Below are positions 7,624 through 16,661 of a stretch of 64,000 bases of DNA, one piece after another (within the stretch, counting starts at the first letter, position 1; the number at the start of each line of letters is the position of its first letter). Source of the DNA: an uncultured bacterium. Its GTDB lineage: Bacteria > Planctomycetota > UBA1135 > GCA-002686595. A model generated the notes under the pieces. It searched no databases, was not told the origin of the DNA, and saw nothing but the letters and a program-made list of their open reading frames with translations. Made by a program: the position numbers and the translations under genes. The stretch covers positions 38,685-102,684 of the forward strand of contig CALJGV010000011.1 in the NCBI GenBank assembly GCA_938075305.1, in the 5' to 3' direction.

Positions 7624-10167
7624 CTACTGGGCCACGCCCGTCACGTTGATCGTGAAGGGAGACGGCGCGTTCGCGGCGTCGTGCTCCACGTCCAGGGTGG
7701 CGTTCTTCACGCCCGCGCCGCTCCTGGGCGCGAAGCGCAGGCGGTACTGGATCGTGTCCCCCGCCTGCATGGTCGCGTCGCCCAGGCAGCTCGCGTCCAC
7801 CCGGCTCCGCATGATGTTGGCCACCTGCGGGTGGAAGCCCAGGTCGACGCTGTTCATGCCCCCGCAGGAGTGGCAGTAGCTCATGAGCGTGCCCAGGCTG
7901 CACGAGGTGCCGCCCGTGCAGTTGGTGGTGCAGGTGTCGATGGGCGGGCAGTACTCGTGGGTGTGCTCGGCGCCGAAGTTGTGCCCCAGCTCGTGGGCCA
8001 CCACCACGAAGTCCCAGGTGAAGCTCCCGGGGTTGCCGGTCCAGGTCCCCCAGTCGATGTTCCCGTTCATGTTGCCGCTGACCCCGTAGGCGAAGTTCGG
8101 GCTGCACAGCACGTTCACGTAGGCCACGCCGCCACCCAGGTCCGCGCCGGACATGAAGTGCGCGAGGTCGGCGGAGACGGGCCACCCCGAGCTGTTCCAG
8201 CTGCTGCGGAACTCGCTCAGGAGCGCCCCCGCGCTGGCGCCGAGGTCGGGCGCGGTCCAGGGGTCGGCCGAGGTGGAGTGGAGGCCGAGGTAAGCGATCG
8301 AGAGGGTCGTCTGGACGTGCTCGAAGTAGACGTCGCTGATGGCGGCGATGAGCCCGGTGACGTAGGCCGTGGCGTCCGGCGCGTTCCCGAACTTCTGGAA
8401 GAACTGCCAGTCCGTCTCGATGGCCAGGCGGCACGCGGTGACGGTCACCAGGCCTGAGGTGGGGGGATCCTCTCCGCCCCCGGACGTGATGGGGCCGGGG
8501 CCCGTGCCGCCGGGATCCGTGGGGCCCGACTGCGAGGGGAGCGATACGCCGGGCGCGAGCTCCATGCCGGCGCAGAGGGGCGGACGGGCCCCCGGGGCGA
8601 GGGCCAGGAGGTCGTCCTCGTGGACGAGCCGGCAGCTGGCGGGCGCGCCGCCGGAGGCGGGGGTCTCGGTGGTGAGGTGGATGAAGCGGCCGTCCTCGAA
8701 GGGTAGCTCGATCCAGCCCTCGGGCCCGTCCTCGCGTAGCGCCAGGAAGACCCGGCTCCCCGGGAGCTCGAGTGCCTCGCCGGTCCAGGTCGAGAGGTCC
8801 GCGAGGGCTCCCGTGAGGCCCCCGGGCACCGGGGCACCGTCGATGGCGAGCACGGCATCGCGGGCGACGGGGAGGGGGATCCGGTCGAGCTCCAGGGTCA
8901 CGTCTCCCCCGCCTGGGACAGGAAAGCCGTGGAGGCGGACGTGGTCGAAGTACTCGAGATCCGCAAGGCTCGCGGGGTCGACGGCGACCTCGAGGCCGGG
9001 GCGGGACGTCGAGGCGGACGCGCCAAGGGCGGCGGCGCGGACGAAGGGGGCGGCGAGGTCGACCGTCTCCCCGGGCGCGGACATGGAGGCGACCACCATC
9101 TCTCCGCCCTCGAAGCTGGCGGCCTCCACCTCCAGGGAGAAGTCGGTGGCGTCGAGGCCGCTGAAGGTCGGCTGACCCAGGAGCATGTCGGCTCCGCCCT
9201 GGTTCGCGAGCACGAGGAGCGTCCCGGTGGTGGCGGCGCCCCCGTTGGTCGTGGTGCCGAGGTCGATCGTTCCCCCCGGGGAGAGCGTCGTCTCGAGGCC
9301 GGTGCTCGGCCCGTGGCTCGCCGAGAAGAGCGGCGTCGGTGAGGCCTCGTCATCGACGATCGTCAGCACGTGCCCGGTGGGGCCCGCGAGGGCGAGCCGC
9401 GAGAGGTCGCCCCCGGAGAGGCTGAGCTGGACCGTCTCAGGCCCCTCCGACTCGGCGTCGTCGAGGACGTCCACGGTCACCGTGCGCGTCGTGCCCGACG
9501 GGGTGCCAGCGCTGAACTGGATCGGGGCGGCGGCGAAGGCCGCGTAGTCCGCGGTGGAGGTGGCGGTCCCGACGCCGGGGTCCACGGCGACCAGGTCGAT
9601 GTCGAAGGCCAGGGTCGCGCCGACGGACAGCACGAGCTCCAGGTCCATGTCGTAGCTCGCCGTGGACTCGTCCGGGGTGGCGCTCGCGGCCTGGAGGAAG
9701 CGCACGTCGGCGGTCTCGGCGTCGGCGAGGCTGAGCACCGTCTCCGAGAGGTTGCCCAGGGAGGCGCCGGAGGCGTCGCTGAGGACCAGGCGGAGGGTCT
9801 CGGTGGCGCCCTCCGCGAGGCTGTCACCGAGGGCGGTCACGCGGACGAGGGAGGTGGCGCCGTTCGTGGTGCCCGGGGGGAAGACCACCTCGGTGCTGGC
9901 GAACGGCTGGTAGTCTGCGCCGCTGGTGGCCGAGCCGGAGAGCCCGTCGGAGACCGTGACGGAGACTGGCTGGGGGAGCTCGTTGAGGTCGGTGGTCAGC
10001 TCGACGGCGATGAAGATCGAGCCGTCGTCCTCCCCGTGGCTCGAGGCGCCCGTGACGAAGCCCACGGTCGTCTCCGGCCCTGAGACCGAGACGCCTTCCA
10101 TTCCGCACGAGGCGAGCCCGAGGGCTCCGGCGGCGACCAGGACGGGGATCCGATGCCACATACCCAT
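7624..10167 (-). CDS. Calx-beta-containing zinc metalloprotease lipoprotein (M12-like metzincin)
   Basis: An 847-aa exported protease. The N terminus has a signal peptide ending in a lipobox (LASC, Cys21), so it is probably a lipoprotein. Two Calx-beta-like repeats follow (about 33-145 and 150-275), recognisable by the GSATSGADY and TSTADYAAF turns. A middle region of unknown type (about 280-560) precedes a Pro/Gly-rich linker. The catalytic domain covers about 570-790: HELGHNFGAEH at 725-735 supplies three zinc ligands and the general-base Glu, and MSYC soon after fits the Met-turn of metzincins. Several cysteines around the site (CPPIDTCTTNC) suggest disulphides. Substrate is unknown; a role in degrading external protein is inference. 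The sulfatase lies upstream on the same strand. Confidence 0.85.
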   Translation of the reverse strand: MGMWHRIPVLVAAGALGLASCGMEGVSVSGPETTVGFVTGASSHGEDDGSIFIAVELTTDLNELPQPVSVTVSDGLSGSATSGADYQPFASTEVVFPPGTTNGATSLVRVTALGDSLAEGATETLRLVLSDASGASLGNLSETVLSLADAETADVRFLQAASATPDESTASYDMDLELVLSVGATLAFDIDLVAVDPGVGTATSTADYAAFAAAPIQFSAGTPSGTTRTVTVDVLDDAESEGPETVQLSLSGGDLSRLALAGPTGHVLTIVDDEASPTPLFSASHGPSTGLETTLSPGGTIDLGTTTNGGAATTGTLLVLANQGGADMLLGQPTFSGLDATDFSLEVEAASFEGGEMVVASMSAPGETVDLAAPFVRAAALGASASTSRPGLEVAVDPASLADLEYFDHVRLHGFPVPGGGDVTLELDRIPLPVARDAVLAIDGAPVPGGLTGALADLSTWTGEALELPGSRVFLALREDGPEGWIELPFEDGRFIHLTTETPASGGAPASCRLVHEDDLLALAPGARPPLCAGMELAPGVSLPSQSGPTDPGGTGPGPITSGGGEDPPTSGLVTVTACRLAIETDWQFFQKFGNAPDATAYVTGLIAAISDVYFEHVQTTLSIAYLGLHSTSADPWTAPDLGASAGALLSEFRSSWNSSGWPVSADLAHFMSGADLGGGVAYVNVLCSPNFAYGVSGNMNGNIDWGTWTGNPGSFTWDFVVVAHELGHNFGAEHTHEYCPPIDTCTTNCTGGTSCSLGTLMSYCHSCGGMNSVDLGFHPQVANIMRSRVDASCLGDATMQAGDTIQYRLRFAPRSGAGVKNATLDVEHDAANAPSPFTINVTGVAQ

Positions 10168-10283
10168 CTCCCCTCGGCCGGGGAGGCGGGGGCCCTGAAG
10201 CCCTGTGGCCGGGGGGCCTCAAGCTGGGAGCGATTCCCCGGGGCGGGCGGCCGCAGGCCGCGCCCGGGCCGCGCTCGAGGGCG

Positions 10284-11882
10284 TCAGTCGGTATCCAGCG
10301 CCGCTGCCTTCATCTCCCCCAGCCGGGTGGCCAGGCGGGCGATGCGCGCGGTGTGCTCGGGGGCCCCGAAGACGTTGGAGAGCTCGTCGGGGTCCTCCTG
10401 GAGGTCGTAGAACTCCCACTGGTCCAGGTCGTGGAAGTACATGAGCTTGTAGCGGTCCGTGCGGATGCCGTAGTGCTTGGCGACCTGGTGCGGGCCGGGG
10501 AACTCGAAGTACCGGTAGTAGATGGCGTCGCGCCAGTCCTCGGGGGTCTCGCCGTCGAGCACGGGGAGCAGGGAGCGACCCTGCATGTCCGCGGGGACCT
10601 CGGCGCCGGCGGCCTCCAGGAAGGTGGGCGCGTAATCGAGGTTCTGGATCAGGGCGTCGGAGGCGGTGCCGGCGGGGACCACGCCCGGCCAGCGGATGAT
10701 GAAGGGCATCTCCAGGGACTCCTCGTACATCCAGCGCTTGTCGTACCAGCCGTGGTCGCCCAGGTAGAAGCCCTGGTCGGACGAGTAGATGACGATCGTG
10801 TTCTCGTCGAGGCCGTTCTCCGCGAGCCAGTCCACCAGGCGACCGACGCTCTCGTCCACGCCGCGCACGCAGCGCAGGTAGTTCTTCACATAGCGCTGGT
10901 ACTTCCAGCGGACGAGGTCCTCGCCCTCGAGGTTGGCGGCGCGGAAGGCGGCGTTCCGAGGCCCGTAGGCGGCGTCCCAGAGGGCGCGTTGCTCGGGCGT
11001 CATGCGGTCCAGGTTGCGCTGGCCCGACGCGTCGAGGGAGCCGCCCTTCTTCGGGTCCGCGCCCTCCACCGGGGGGACGAAGAGGTCGTAGAACAGGTAC
11101 ATGTGCTCCGCGATCGTCATCTCGGAGCTGGCGGCGGCGCTCGAGTTGTCGGCGTGGTCGTCGAAGAGCGTCTCGGGCACCGGGAGGTCCATGTCCGCGT
11201 ACAGGTCCAGGTGCCGGGCGGCGGGCATCCAGGTGCGGTGGGGCGCCTTGTGCTGGCACATGAGCAGCCACGGCTGCTCGCTGTCCTTGTTCCCCTCGAG
11301 CCACTCGAGGGCCAGGTCGGTGACGATGTCCGTGCAGTGGCCCTCCACGACGCGGGGGCCCTCGGCGCGCTTGAGACGGGGGTTGTAGTAGGCGCCCTGG
11401 CCGGGGAGCACGTCCCAGTAGTCGAAGCCCTGGGGGTCGCTGCCCAGGTGCCACTTGCCGATCATGGCCGTGGTGTAGCCCGCCGTCTTGAGCATCTTCG
11501 GGAAGGTCGGCTGGCCCCCGTCGAAGCGGTTGCCGTTGCGCCGGAAGCCGTTCACGTGGCTGTGCTTGCCCGTGAGGATCACCGCCCGGCTCGGCCCGCA
11601 GATGGAGTTGGTGCAGAAGGAGCGCCGGAAGACCATGCCCTCCTTGGCCAGCTGGTCGATGCGGGGCGTGGGGTCGACCTCCGCCAGTCGCCCGCCGTAG
11701 GCGCCGATGGCGTCGGTGGCGTGGTCATCGCTGAAGATGAACAGGATGTTGGGGCGGCTCCCCTTGGGGCCGCTCTCCTGGGCCGGCGCGGCGGCCAGGG
11801 CCGCGCTCGAGGCGGCGGCGCAGGTGAAGAGGGCCGCGAGGGAGGTGAGGAGGCGGGGGCTCTTGGAGGGGAACATGTCCAT
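10284..11882 (-). CDS. Secreted formylglycine-dependent sulfatase
   Basis: Hydrolyses sulfate esters, probably of sulfated glycans, after export. I start it at the ATG at 11882 (532 aa), since the signal peptide (hydrophobic about 11-32) directly follows; a longer frame runs to 11936 but adds no typical sequence. The metal-binding DDH lies at 52-54. The sulfatase signature CGPSR starts at Cys95, the residue converted to formylglycine, followed by AVILTGK. GKWHLG and the DQGFYLGDHG segment are further family landmarks, and the C terminus has the YDLQEDPDE stretch. The arrangement resembles S1 subfamilies acting on N-acetylglucosamine-6-sulfate, but subfamily and substrate are inference. The activating enzyme is not in this window. 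Confidence 0.92.
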   Translation of the reverse strand: MDMFPSKSPRLLTSLAALFTCAAASSAALAAAPAQESGPKGSRPNILFIFSDDHATDAIGAYGGRLAEVDPTPRIDQLAKEGMVFRRSFCTNSICGPSRAVILTGKHSHVNGFRRNGNRFDGGQPTFPKMLKTAGYTTAMIGKWHLGSDPQGFDYWDVLPGQGAYYNPRLKRAEGPRVVEGHCTDIVTDLALEWLEGNKDSEQPWLLMCQHKAPHRTWMPAARHLDLYADMDLPVPETLFDDHADNSSAAASSEMTIAEHMYLFYDLFVPPVEGADPKKGGSLDASGQRNLDRMTPEQRALWDAAYGPRNAAFRAANLEGEDLVRWKYQRYVKNYLRCVRGVDESVGRLVDWLAENGLDENTIVIYSSDQGFYLGDHGWYDKRWMYEESLEMPFIIRWPGVVPAGTASDALIQNLDYAPTFLEAAGAEVPADMQGRSLLPVLDGETPEDWRDAIYYRYFEFPGPHQVAKHYGIRTDRYKLMYFHDLDQWEFYDLQEDPDELSNVFGAPEHTARIARLATRLGEMKAAALDTD

Positions 11883-11973
11883 GACCCTACAGGGATCCGC
11901 GGATGTCGTCCAAGCGGCACGGGCAGCCCAGCCCATGATCGCAGCGGGCTGCCCCGAGCGCTAAGTTGGCCCC

Positions 11974-12660
11974 ATGAGCGCTTCCAAGAGAGCCGCGGGT
12001 CGCCGCGCAGCAGACGTGGTGGAGACCGGACAGGACGTCGGGCTGGGGACCGGATCGACGGTGTTCTTCGCCCTCGAGCGGCTCGGCGAGCGGATCCGCG
12101 ACGAGGGGCTCGTCATCCGCGGCGTGCCGACCTCGGTGGACACCGAGACCAAGGCCCGGGAGTTCGGGATCCCCCTGGCGACCCTGGACGAGATCGAGCG
12201 CTTCGACGTCACCATCGACGGCGCGGACGAGATCGACGGGGACTACGCCATGATCAAGGGGGGCGGCGGGGCCCTCCTGCGGGAGAAGGTCGTCGCCGCC
12301 GCCACGGAGCACATGGTGGTCGTGGTGGGGCCGGACAAGGTCGTCGGGACCCTGGGGAGCACCTTCGACCTCCCGGTCGAGGTCGTCCCCTTCGCCCGGG
12401 CGGCCGTGGAGCGCGGGATTCGGGCCCTGGGTGGCGTCCCCGCCCTCCGGGACGCGGACGGGGCTCCCTACCTCACGGACAACGGCAACGAGATCCTCGA
12501 CGTGCACTTCGAGCGGGGCATCGACGACGCTGCCGAGCTGGAGCTGGCCCTCGACGCCATCCCCGGGGTCGTGGAGTCCGGCCTCTTCATCGGTCTCGCC
12601 CGCACCCTGGTGGTGGGCCACGACGACGGCTCGGCGGACCTGCGGAAGAAAGGAGCGTAA
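11974..12660 (+). CDS. rpiA: Ribose-5-phosphate isomerase A
   Basis: Interconverts ribose 5-phosphate and ribulose 5-phosphate in the non-oxidative pentose phosphate pathway. It is 228 aa, normal for RpiA. Diagnostic segments are GLGTGSTV (phosphate loop, about 23-30), DGADEID (about 80-86, with the catalytic Asp) and KGGGGALLREK (about 92-102). It diverges from the sulfatase and is followed after 100 bp by fliK, with a sigma-54 promoter between, so it is probably not part of the flagellar transcription unit. Confidence 0.95.
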   Translation: MSASKRAAGRRAADVVETGQDVGLGTGSTVFFALERLGERIRDEGLVIRGVPTSVDTETKAREFGIPLATLDEIERFDVTIDGADEIDGDYAMIKGGGGALLREKVVAAATEHMVVVVGPDKVVGTLGSTFDLPVEVVPFARAAVERGIRALGGVPALRDADGAPYLTDNGNEILDVHFERGIDDAAELELALDAIPGVVESGLFIGLARTLVVGHDDGSADLRKKGA

Positions 12661-12663
12661 GGA

Positions 12664-12688
12664 CTTTCCGGGTCCGGAAAGGTCTTCC
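12664..12688 (+). promoter_or_regulatory. Inverted repeats upstream of fliK, putative activator-binding site
   Basis: Two overlapping dyads lie just after the rpiA stop. CTTTCCGG (12664-12671) and CCGGAAAG (12674-12681) form an 8-2-8 inverted repeat. GGAA (12676-12679) and TTCC (12685-12688) form a GGAA-N5-TTCC dyad centred at 12682, 52 bp from the -24 GG of the promoter at 12733. The same dyad recurs at nearly the same distance before flgF. The first dyad could instead act in rpiA termination, but there is no T tract. Confidence 0.55.
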
Positions 12689-12732
12689 GCCTGAACGGAC
12701 GCCACATCGCGCTGCAGGCGCCTGGGCGCGCT

Positions 12733-12748
12733 TGGCACGGCCATTGCT
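12733..12748 (+). promoter_or_regulatory. Sigma-54 (RpoN) promoter of fliK
   Basis: TGGCACG-GCCA-TTGCT matches the RpoN consensus, with the invariant GG (12734-12735) and GC (12746-12747) exactly 10 bp apart. The predicted transcription start is about 12759, only two bases before the ATG at 12761. Confidence 0.8.
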
Positions 12749-12760
12749 CCATGGCCGTCG

Positions 12761-13966
12761 ATGGAGTACTTGAAGTCCCATTCGAGTCTTCGTTCCATGG
12801 ATATGGAAGGGCGGTCGCTCGGCACGGAGCGGCCGCCCACGTCCACCTCCCCTGGAGCGGGTCACCCCGGCGGATCGCCCGCCGCGGGGAGGTTCTCAGA
12901 GTACTTGGAGCTGAAGTCGGCCGAGGGGTCGACCGTGACGCGCCAGTCCCGTGAGGAGGTGGAGGACAACGTCGCCGCTCGCATTCGCGACGGTCGGACG
13001 GACTCCGCCAAGGAGGTCCGGCGCCGCGAGTCCGCGGTCCGGGACGACCAGCAGATCCGTGATGCCAGGGCGGACGCCGACCGCAGCGACGCCGCTCGCC
13101 AGGCGGACCGCGCCGGCGAACAGTCGGGTTCCAGCCGCCGGAGCGCCGAGTTCAGGCGCGGCCCGGAGGCGCCGTCAGGACGCCACGGCGGCAAGCTCTC
13201 CGGCCAGGAGAAGGCGGCGGGCTGGACCGATGCAGCCGACGCTGAGGGGGCCACCAGCGACCCCGAGGACGCCACCGAGGCGCCCTACGGCCCCACCATG
13301 GGGGCCCAGGCCCAGCAGCCCACCGGCCCGGTCACGCTCTCCACGGGCGCCGCCGCCGGACCCGCGCCATCCATCTCGGGGGTCTTCCGGGCCCCGGGGA
13401 CGGGGCAGCCGGTGCCCGGCCTCGCCTCCGGCGGGAGCCGTCCGCCCGCGGCCGCCACCGCGGCGGGAACGCGAGTCGAGACCACCGCCAGCGCCCCCTC
13501 GAGCAAGGCCGCGCCGGCCCGTCCCTCCAGCTCATTGCAGCGCGCCGAGGCCATCCTCGAGCAGCTCAAGGTGCGGATCCAGGGCGGGGACCGGGAGGCC
13601 ACCATCAACCTCAACCCCGTGGACCTCGGCCGCCTCAGGCTCCACGTGAAGGTGGACCAGGGCGCCGTCCACGCGTCCATCGCGGCCGAGAGCGCCGAGA
13701 CGCTCGCGGTCCTCGAGGCCCACGCCCCCGAGCTGCGGGCCTGGCTGAGCCGCGACGGCGCGGAGAGCGTCGAGCTCGACCTGGGGCTGATGACCTCCGC
13801 CGAGGCGGACGCCCAGTCCCGCTCCGAGCAGGGCGAGGGCCAGCAGGGCTCCGGCTCGCGCCGGGGCCAGGGCAGCGACGGGCCAAGCCCCGTCGCCAGC
13901 CCGGAGGCGCTCCTCCACCAACTTGCCACGCGCACCGCCGAGGGCGGTGTGGACCTCACCGCCTGA
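12761..13966 (+). CDS. fliK: Flagellar hook-length control protein FliK-like
   Basis: Controls hook length and export specificity switching in the flagellar secretion apparatus. The 401-aa product has a long, low-complexity N-terminal part (Ser/Arg/Ala/Pro-rich, about 1-255) typical of FliK rulers. The conserved C-terminal hook-control domain covers about 262-345 and includes ATINLNPVDLGRLRLHV and repeated alternating strands. It is identified by this domain and by flgD and flgE directly downstream. Start choice is uncertain: ATG 12761 lies 1-2 bases after the predicted sigma-54 transcription start, so either the mRNA is leaderless or translation begins at ATG 12797 or 12803. None of these has a clear Shine-Dalgarno sequence. 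Confidence 0.82.
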   Translation: MEYLKSHSSLRSMDMEGRSLGTERPPTSTSPGAGHPGGSPAAGRFSEYLELKSAEGSTVTRQSREEVEDNVAARIRDGRTDSAKEVRRRESAVRDDQQIRDARADADRSDAARQADRAGEQSGSSRRSAEFRRGPEAPSGRHGGKLSGQEKAAGWTDAADAEGATSDPEDATEAPYGPTMGAQAQQPTGPVTLSTGAAAGPAPSISGVFRAPGTGQPVPGLASGGSRPPAAATAAGTRVETTASAPSSKAAPARPSSSLQRAEAILEQLKVRIQGGDREATINLNPVDLGRLRLHVKVDQGAVHASIAAESAETLAVLEAHAPELRAWLSRDGAESVELDLGLMTSAEADAQSRSEQGEGQQGSGSRRGQGSDGPSPVASPEALLHQLATRTAEGGVDLTA

Positions 13967-13992
13967 CACCCCAACCCCACCAGCAGGCCACC

Positions 13993-14493
13993 ATGATCGA
14001 AGGAATCGGAATTCAGGACGCGCAGCGGAGCCTCTCGGCTGCGACGTCCAGCCAGCAGCTCGACAAGGACGCGTTCACGCAGCTCCTCGTCACCCAGCTC
14101 CAGAACCAGGACCCCATGTCGCCCCAGTCCAACGAGGAGCTCGCCGCTCAGCTGGCGCAGTTCTCGTCGCTGGAGCAGATGGAGCTCGTCAACGAGAACC
14201 TGGTGGGCATGGCGAGGCTTCAGCAGGGCAACGCCCTGATGGACCAGCTCACCGGCGCGAGCGGCCTTGTGGGCCAGCGCGTCGGCTACCTCGACCCGGT
14301 CTCGGGCGAGATGATGGAGGGCGCGGTGGACTCCGCGCGCGTCCAGAACGGCGAGATCTTCCTCGGCATCGACGGGATCGATGTGCCCCTCGCTCGCGTC
14401 GCCGAGGTTCTCGGCGAGGTCGGAGACGGGGATGAGATCGTCGGTGGCGAGGAAGGCGAGGGCGAGGGCGAAGGCTCCGGCGAGTCCTTCTGA
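13993..14493 (+). CDS. flgD: Flagellar hook assembly scaffold protein FlgD
   Basis: Forms the cap needed for hook subunit polymerisation. It is 166 aa, shorter than many FlgD proteins (about 220-230 aa). The conserved N-terminal part is clear: DKDAFTQLLVTQLQNQDP (about 30-47) followed by LAAQLAQFSSLEQM (about 56-69). The C-terminal part (about 88-150) has the GLVGQRVGYLDP turn but lacks a recognisable full FlgD Ig/tudor domain, and ends in an acidic Gly-Glu tail. It sits 26 bp after fliK and 60 bp before flgE, in the order of the fliK-flgD-flgE modules of other bacteria. Confidence 0.92.
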   Translation: MIEGIGIQDAQRSLSAATSSQQLDKDAFTQLLVTQLQNQDPMSPQSNEELAAQLAQFSSLEQMELVNENLVGMARLQQGNALMDQLTGASGLVGQRVGYLDPVSGEMMEGAVDSARVQNGEIFLGIDGIDVPLARVAEVLGEVGDGDEIVGGEEGEGEGEGSGESF

Positions 14494-14553
14494 TCCACCG
14501 CGCCGAGCGCCTTCCTGACCACCGCATCCACCACCTGAGCCAACCGTAGTCCT

Positions 14554-16530
14554 ATGCCCTCATCCTTCTATTCCGCCCTCTCCGGGATGCGATCGCACCA
14601 GCAGTGGATCGACGTCATCGGTAACAACCTCGCGAACCAGAACACCCCCGGCTACAAGAAGAGCCGCGCGGTGTTCGCCGACAACTTCTCCCGCAACTTC
14701 AGGTTCGCGAGCGGGCCGCGGAGCGGCGTCGGAGGGATCAACGGCATGCAGGTCGGCTACGGCGTGGGCCTCGCCAGCGTCGACCAGACCTTCACCCAGG
14801 GGGCGCTCTCGGACACGGGCCGCGTCTTTGACCTGGCGCTGGAGGGCGGCGGCTTCTTCGCGCTCGAGGGCGGCGAGGGGCGTAGCTACACCCGGGTCGG
14901 CACCTTCGGCCTCGACTCCCAGCAGAACCTGGTCGACCAGGGCTCGGGCATGCGGGTGCTGGACCCGAACGGCTCTGCGATCAGCCTCGATGTGGCCTCG
15001 CTCTTCCCGCCGCAGGTGACCACCGACGTGACCATGAAGGGCAACCTCTCGGCCGTCGTCGAGGGCCCGCTGGCGGAGCTGCTCTCCGCCAACTCGGCGT
15101 TCTCCATGGGGACCGCGGCGGAGCTCGCAAGTACTGGTACCAGCGCGAGCTACAACATCTCCGCCCTCGGCGGGAGCCCGGGCGACATCGTGGCCATGGA
15201 GCTCATCGCCAACGGCGGCGTGCCCCAGCAGGTCATCGTGGCGAGCGACCCGGCCACCGGTGAGGTCACGTCCAGCGCCGTCGCGGCCGCCATCAACGCC
15301 CTGCAGGACGTCAGCGCGACGGTCAACGCAGCCGGCCAGGTGGCCATCTCCACCAACCGCAAGGGCGGCTCGTTCTCGATCGACGTCAACCCGCCCTCGG
15401 GCGTCGCGGACCTGACGCAGCTCGTGGGCTTCTCCACGACCATCCAGAGCGGAACGGAGACCCCGATCCCCAGTGACCTGAGCACGGCGAACCTGAACGA
15501 CCTGACCGCGAACCTCGAGGAGTACGCGGACGGGGACCAGATCCAGATCGTCGGTGAGGACACCGACGGGACCCCGGTCTCCGGGACGTTCACCTTCGGC
15601 GCCGGCAATGACGGTACGACCATGCAGGACCTGGTGAGCTACCTGGACTCGCTCTACTCGGACGCCGTGGTCTCCGTCGACGGGTCGGGCCGCCTCGTCG
15701 CGACCGCCCAATCGGCGGGGGAGGCGAACCTCCTGCTGTCGCTCTCCGACGGCTCCGGCAACACCGGCGGCACCGACTTCAGCGCCTACGCGATGTCGGT
15801 CACGACCAACGGCACGGGCCCGGACACCGTGACCACCTCCACGGAGATCTACGACGCCGCCGGCGTGGCGCACTCGGTGACCATGCGCTACGAGCGTCAG
15901 GCCGACCTGACCTGGAACCTGTACGCGGACCTGGACCCCAGCGAAGGCGTTGTCGGCAAGGGCAGCCCAGCAGACCCGATCACGGGCATCACCTTCGCGC
16001 CGGACGGGTCCCCCACGGGGCTCGGATCGGTGGACTCCAGGATGCAGCTGCAGTTCACGGGGCAGCCCCTCCAGGAGGTCTCGGTCGACCTCGGCACCGA
16101 CGGGTCGGTGGACGGCTTGACCCAGTTCGGCAGCGCGGGGACCGCCTACGTCTTCGACCAGAACGGGTTCGGGGACGGGGAGCTCGCCAACATCACGGTC
16201 TCGACCACCGGTGAGATCGACGGCTTCTACTCCAACGGCCAGACCCGCTCCCTCGGTGCGCTGGGCGTCGTCACCTTCCAGAACGACGAGGGGCTGCGGA
16301 GCTCAGGGAACAACATGTTCGAGGAGACCCCGAACTCCGGGGAAGCGCGCTACGGCACCGGTGACATCCGCAAGGCCGGGGCGGTGATCTCCGGGTCCCT
16401 GGAGAACTCCAACGTGGACACCGCCGAGCAGTTCGTGCGTCTCATCGAGGCCCAGCGTGGCTATCAGGCCAACGCCCGGGTGGTCTCCACCCAGGATGAG
16501 GTCCTCGCCGAGACGGTGAACCTGGTCTGA
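14554..16530 (+). CDS. flgE: Flagellar hook protein FlgE
   Basis: Main subunit of the flagellar hook. It is 658 aa, clearly longer than the roughly 400-aa enterobacterial protein; the extra length lies in the variable central domains. The N-terminal rod/hook motif NNLANQNTPGYKKSR (about 24-38) and the C-terminal coiled-coil end (LENSNVDTAEQFVRLIEAQ, about 616-634) are unmistakable. The central region is rich in Gly/Thr/Ser beta structure. It is the last gene before a strong hairpin at 16568-16610, so the fliK-flgD-flgE unit probably ends here. No sigma-54 promoter was seen directly before it. Confidence 0.95.
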   Translation: MPSSFYSALSGMRSHQQWIDVIGNNLANQNTPGYKKSRAVFADNFSRNFRFASGPRSGVGGINGMQVGYGVGLASVDQTFTQGALSDTGRVFDLALEGGGFFALEGGEGRSYTRVGTFGLDSQQNLVDQGSGMRVLDPNGSAISLDVASLFPPQVTTDVTMKGNLSAVVEGPLAELLSANSAFSMGTAAELASTGTSASYNISALGGSPGDIVAMELIANGGVPQQVIVASDPATGEVTSSAVAAAINALQDVSATVNAAGQVAISTNRKGGSFSIDVNPPSGVADLTQLVGFSTTIQSGTETPIPSDLSTANLNDLTANLEEYADGDQIQIVGEDTDGTPVSGTFTFGAGNDGTTMQDLVSYLDSLYSDAVVSVDGSGRLVATAQSAGEANLLLSLSDGSGNTGGTDFSAYAMSVTTNGTGPDTVTTSTEIYDAAGVAHSVTMRYERQADLTWNLYADLDPSEGVVGKGSPADPITGITFAPDGSPTGLGSVDSRMQLQFTGQPLQEVSVDLGTDGSVDGLTQFGSAGTAYVFDQNGFGDGELANITVSTTGEIDGFYSNGQTRSLGALGVVTFQNDEGLRSSGNNMFEETPNSGEARYGTGDIRKAGAVISGSLENSNVDTAEQFVRLIEAQRGYQANARVVSTQDEVLAETVNLV

Positions 16531-16567
16531 TTCGGGCCGGGGTCCCCAAGGGGGCCCTGAACCGAGC

Positions 16568-16610
16568 GGGAGCGGGGGCCCTGGCGCACGACGTCGGGGC
16601 CCCCGCTCCC
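16568..16610. terminator. Long perfect hairpin downstream of flgE
   Basis: A perfect 14-bp GC-rich stem (16568-16581 with 16597-16610) encloses a 15-nt loop. It lies 38 bp after the flgE stop and before the methyltransferase gene. There is no T run, so it is either a Rho-assisted terminator or an mRNA-protecting structure. Its geometry resembles the hairpin at 27903-27949. Confidence 0.55.
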
Positions 16611-16661
16611 TGAACTTCAGCCCGCCGCGCCCACTGCCCCCGCGATCGCTAGAGTCTGCCC

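Noticed and set aside
4979..8434. A 1151-codon open frame on the minus strand opposite dsbD, and similar long antisense frames opposite nrdJ, the cytochrome and the propeller/ThuA gene.
   Set aside because: Arg/Gly/Ala/Pro/His-rich products with no domain, expected from high GC at third positions opposite real genes.
10195..10283. GC-rich imperfect hairpin between the sulfatase and metalloprotease genes.
   Set aside because: The stem has mismatches and no T tract; not distinguishable from background GC palindromes.
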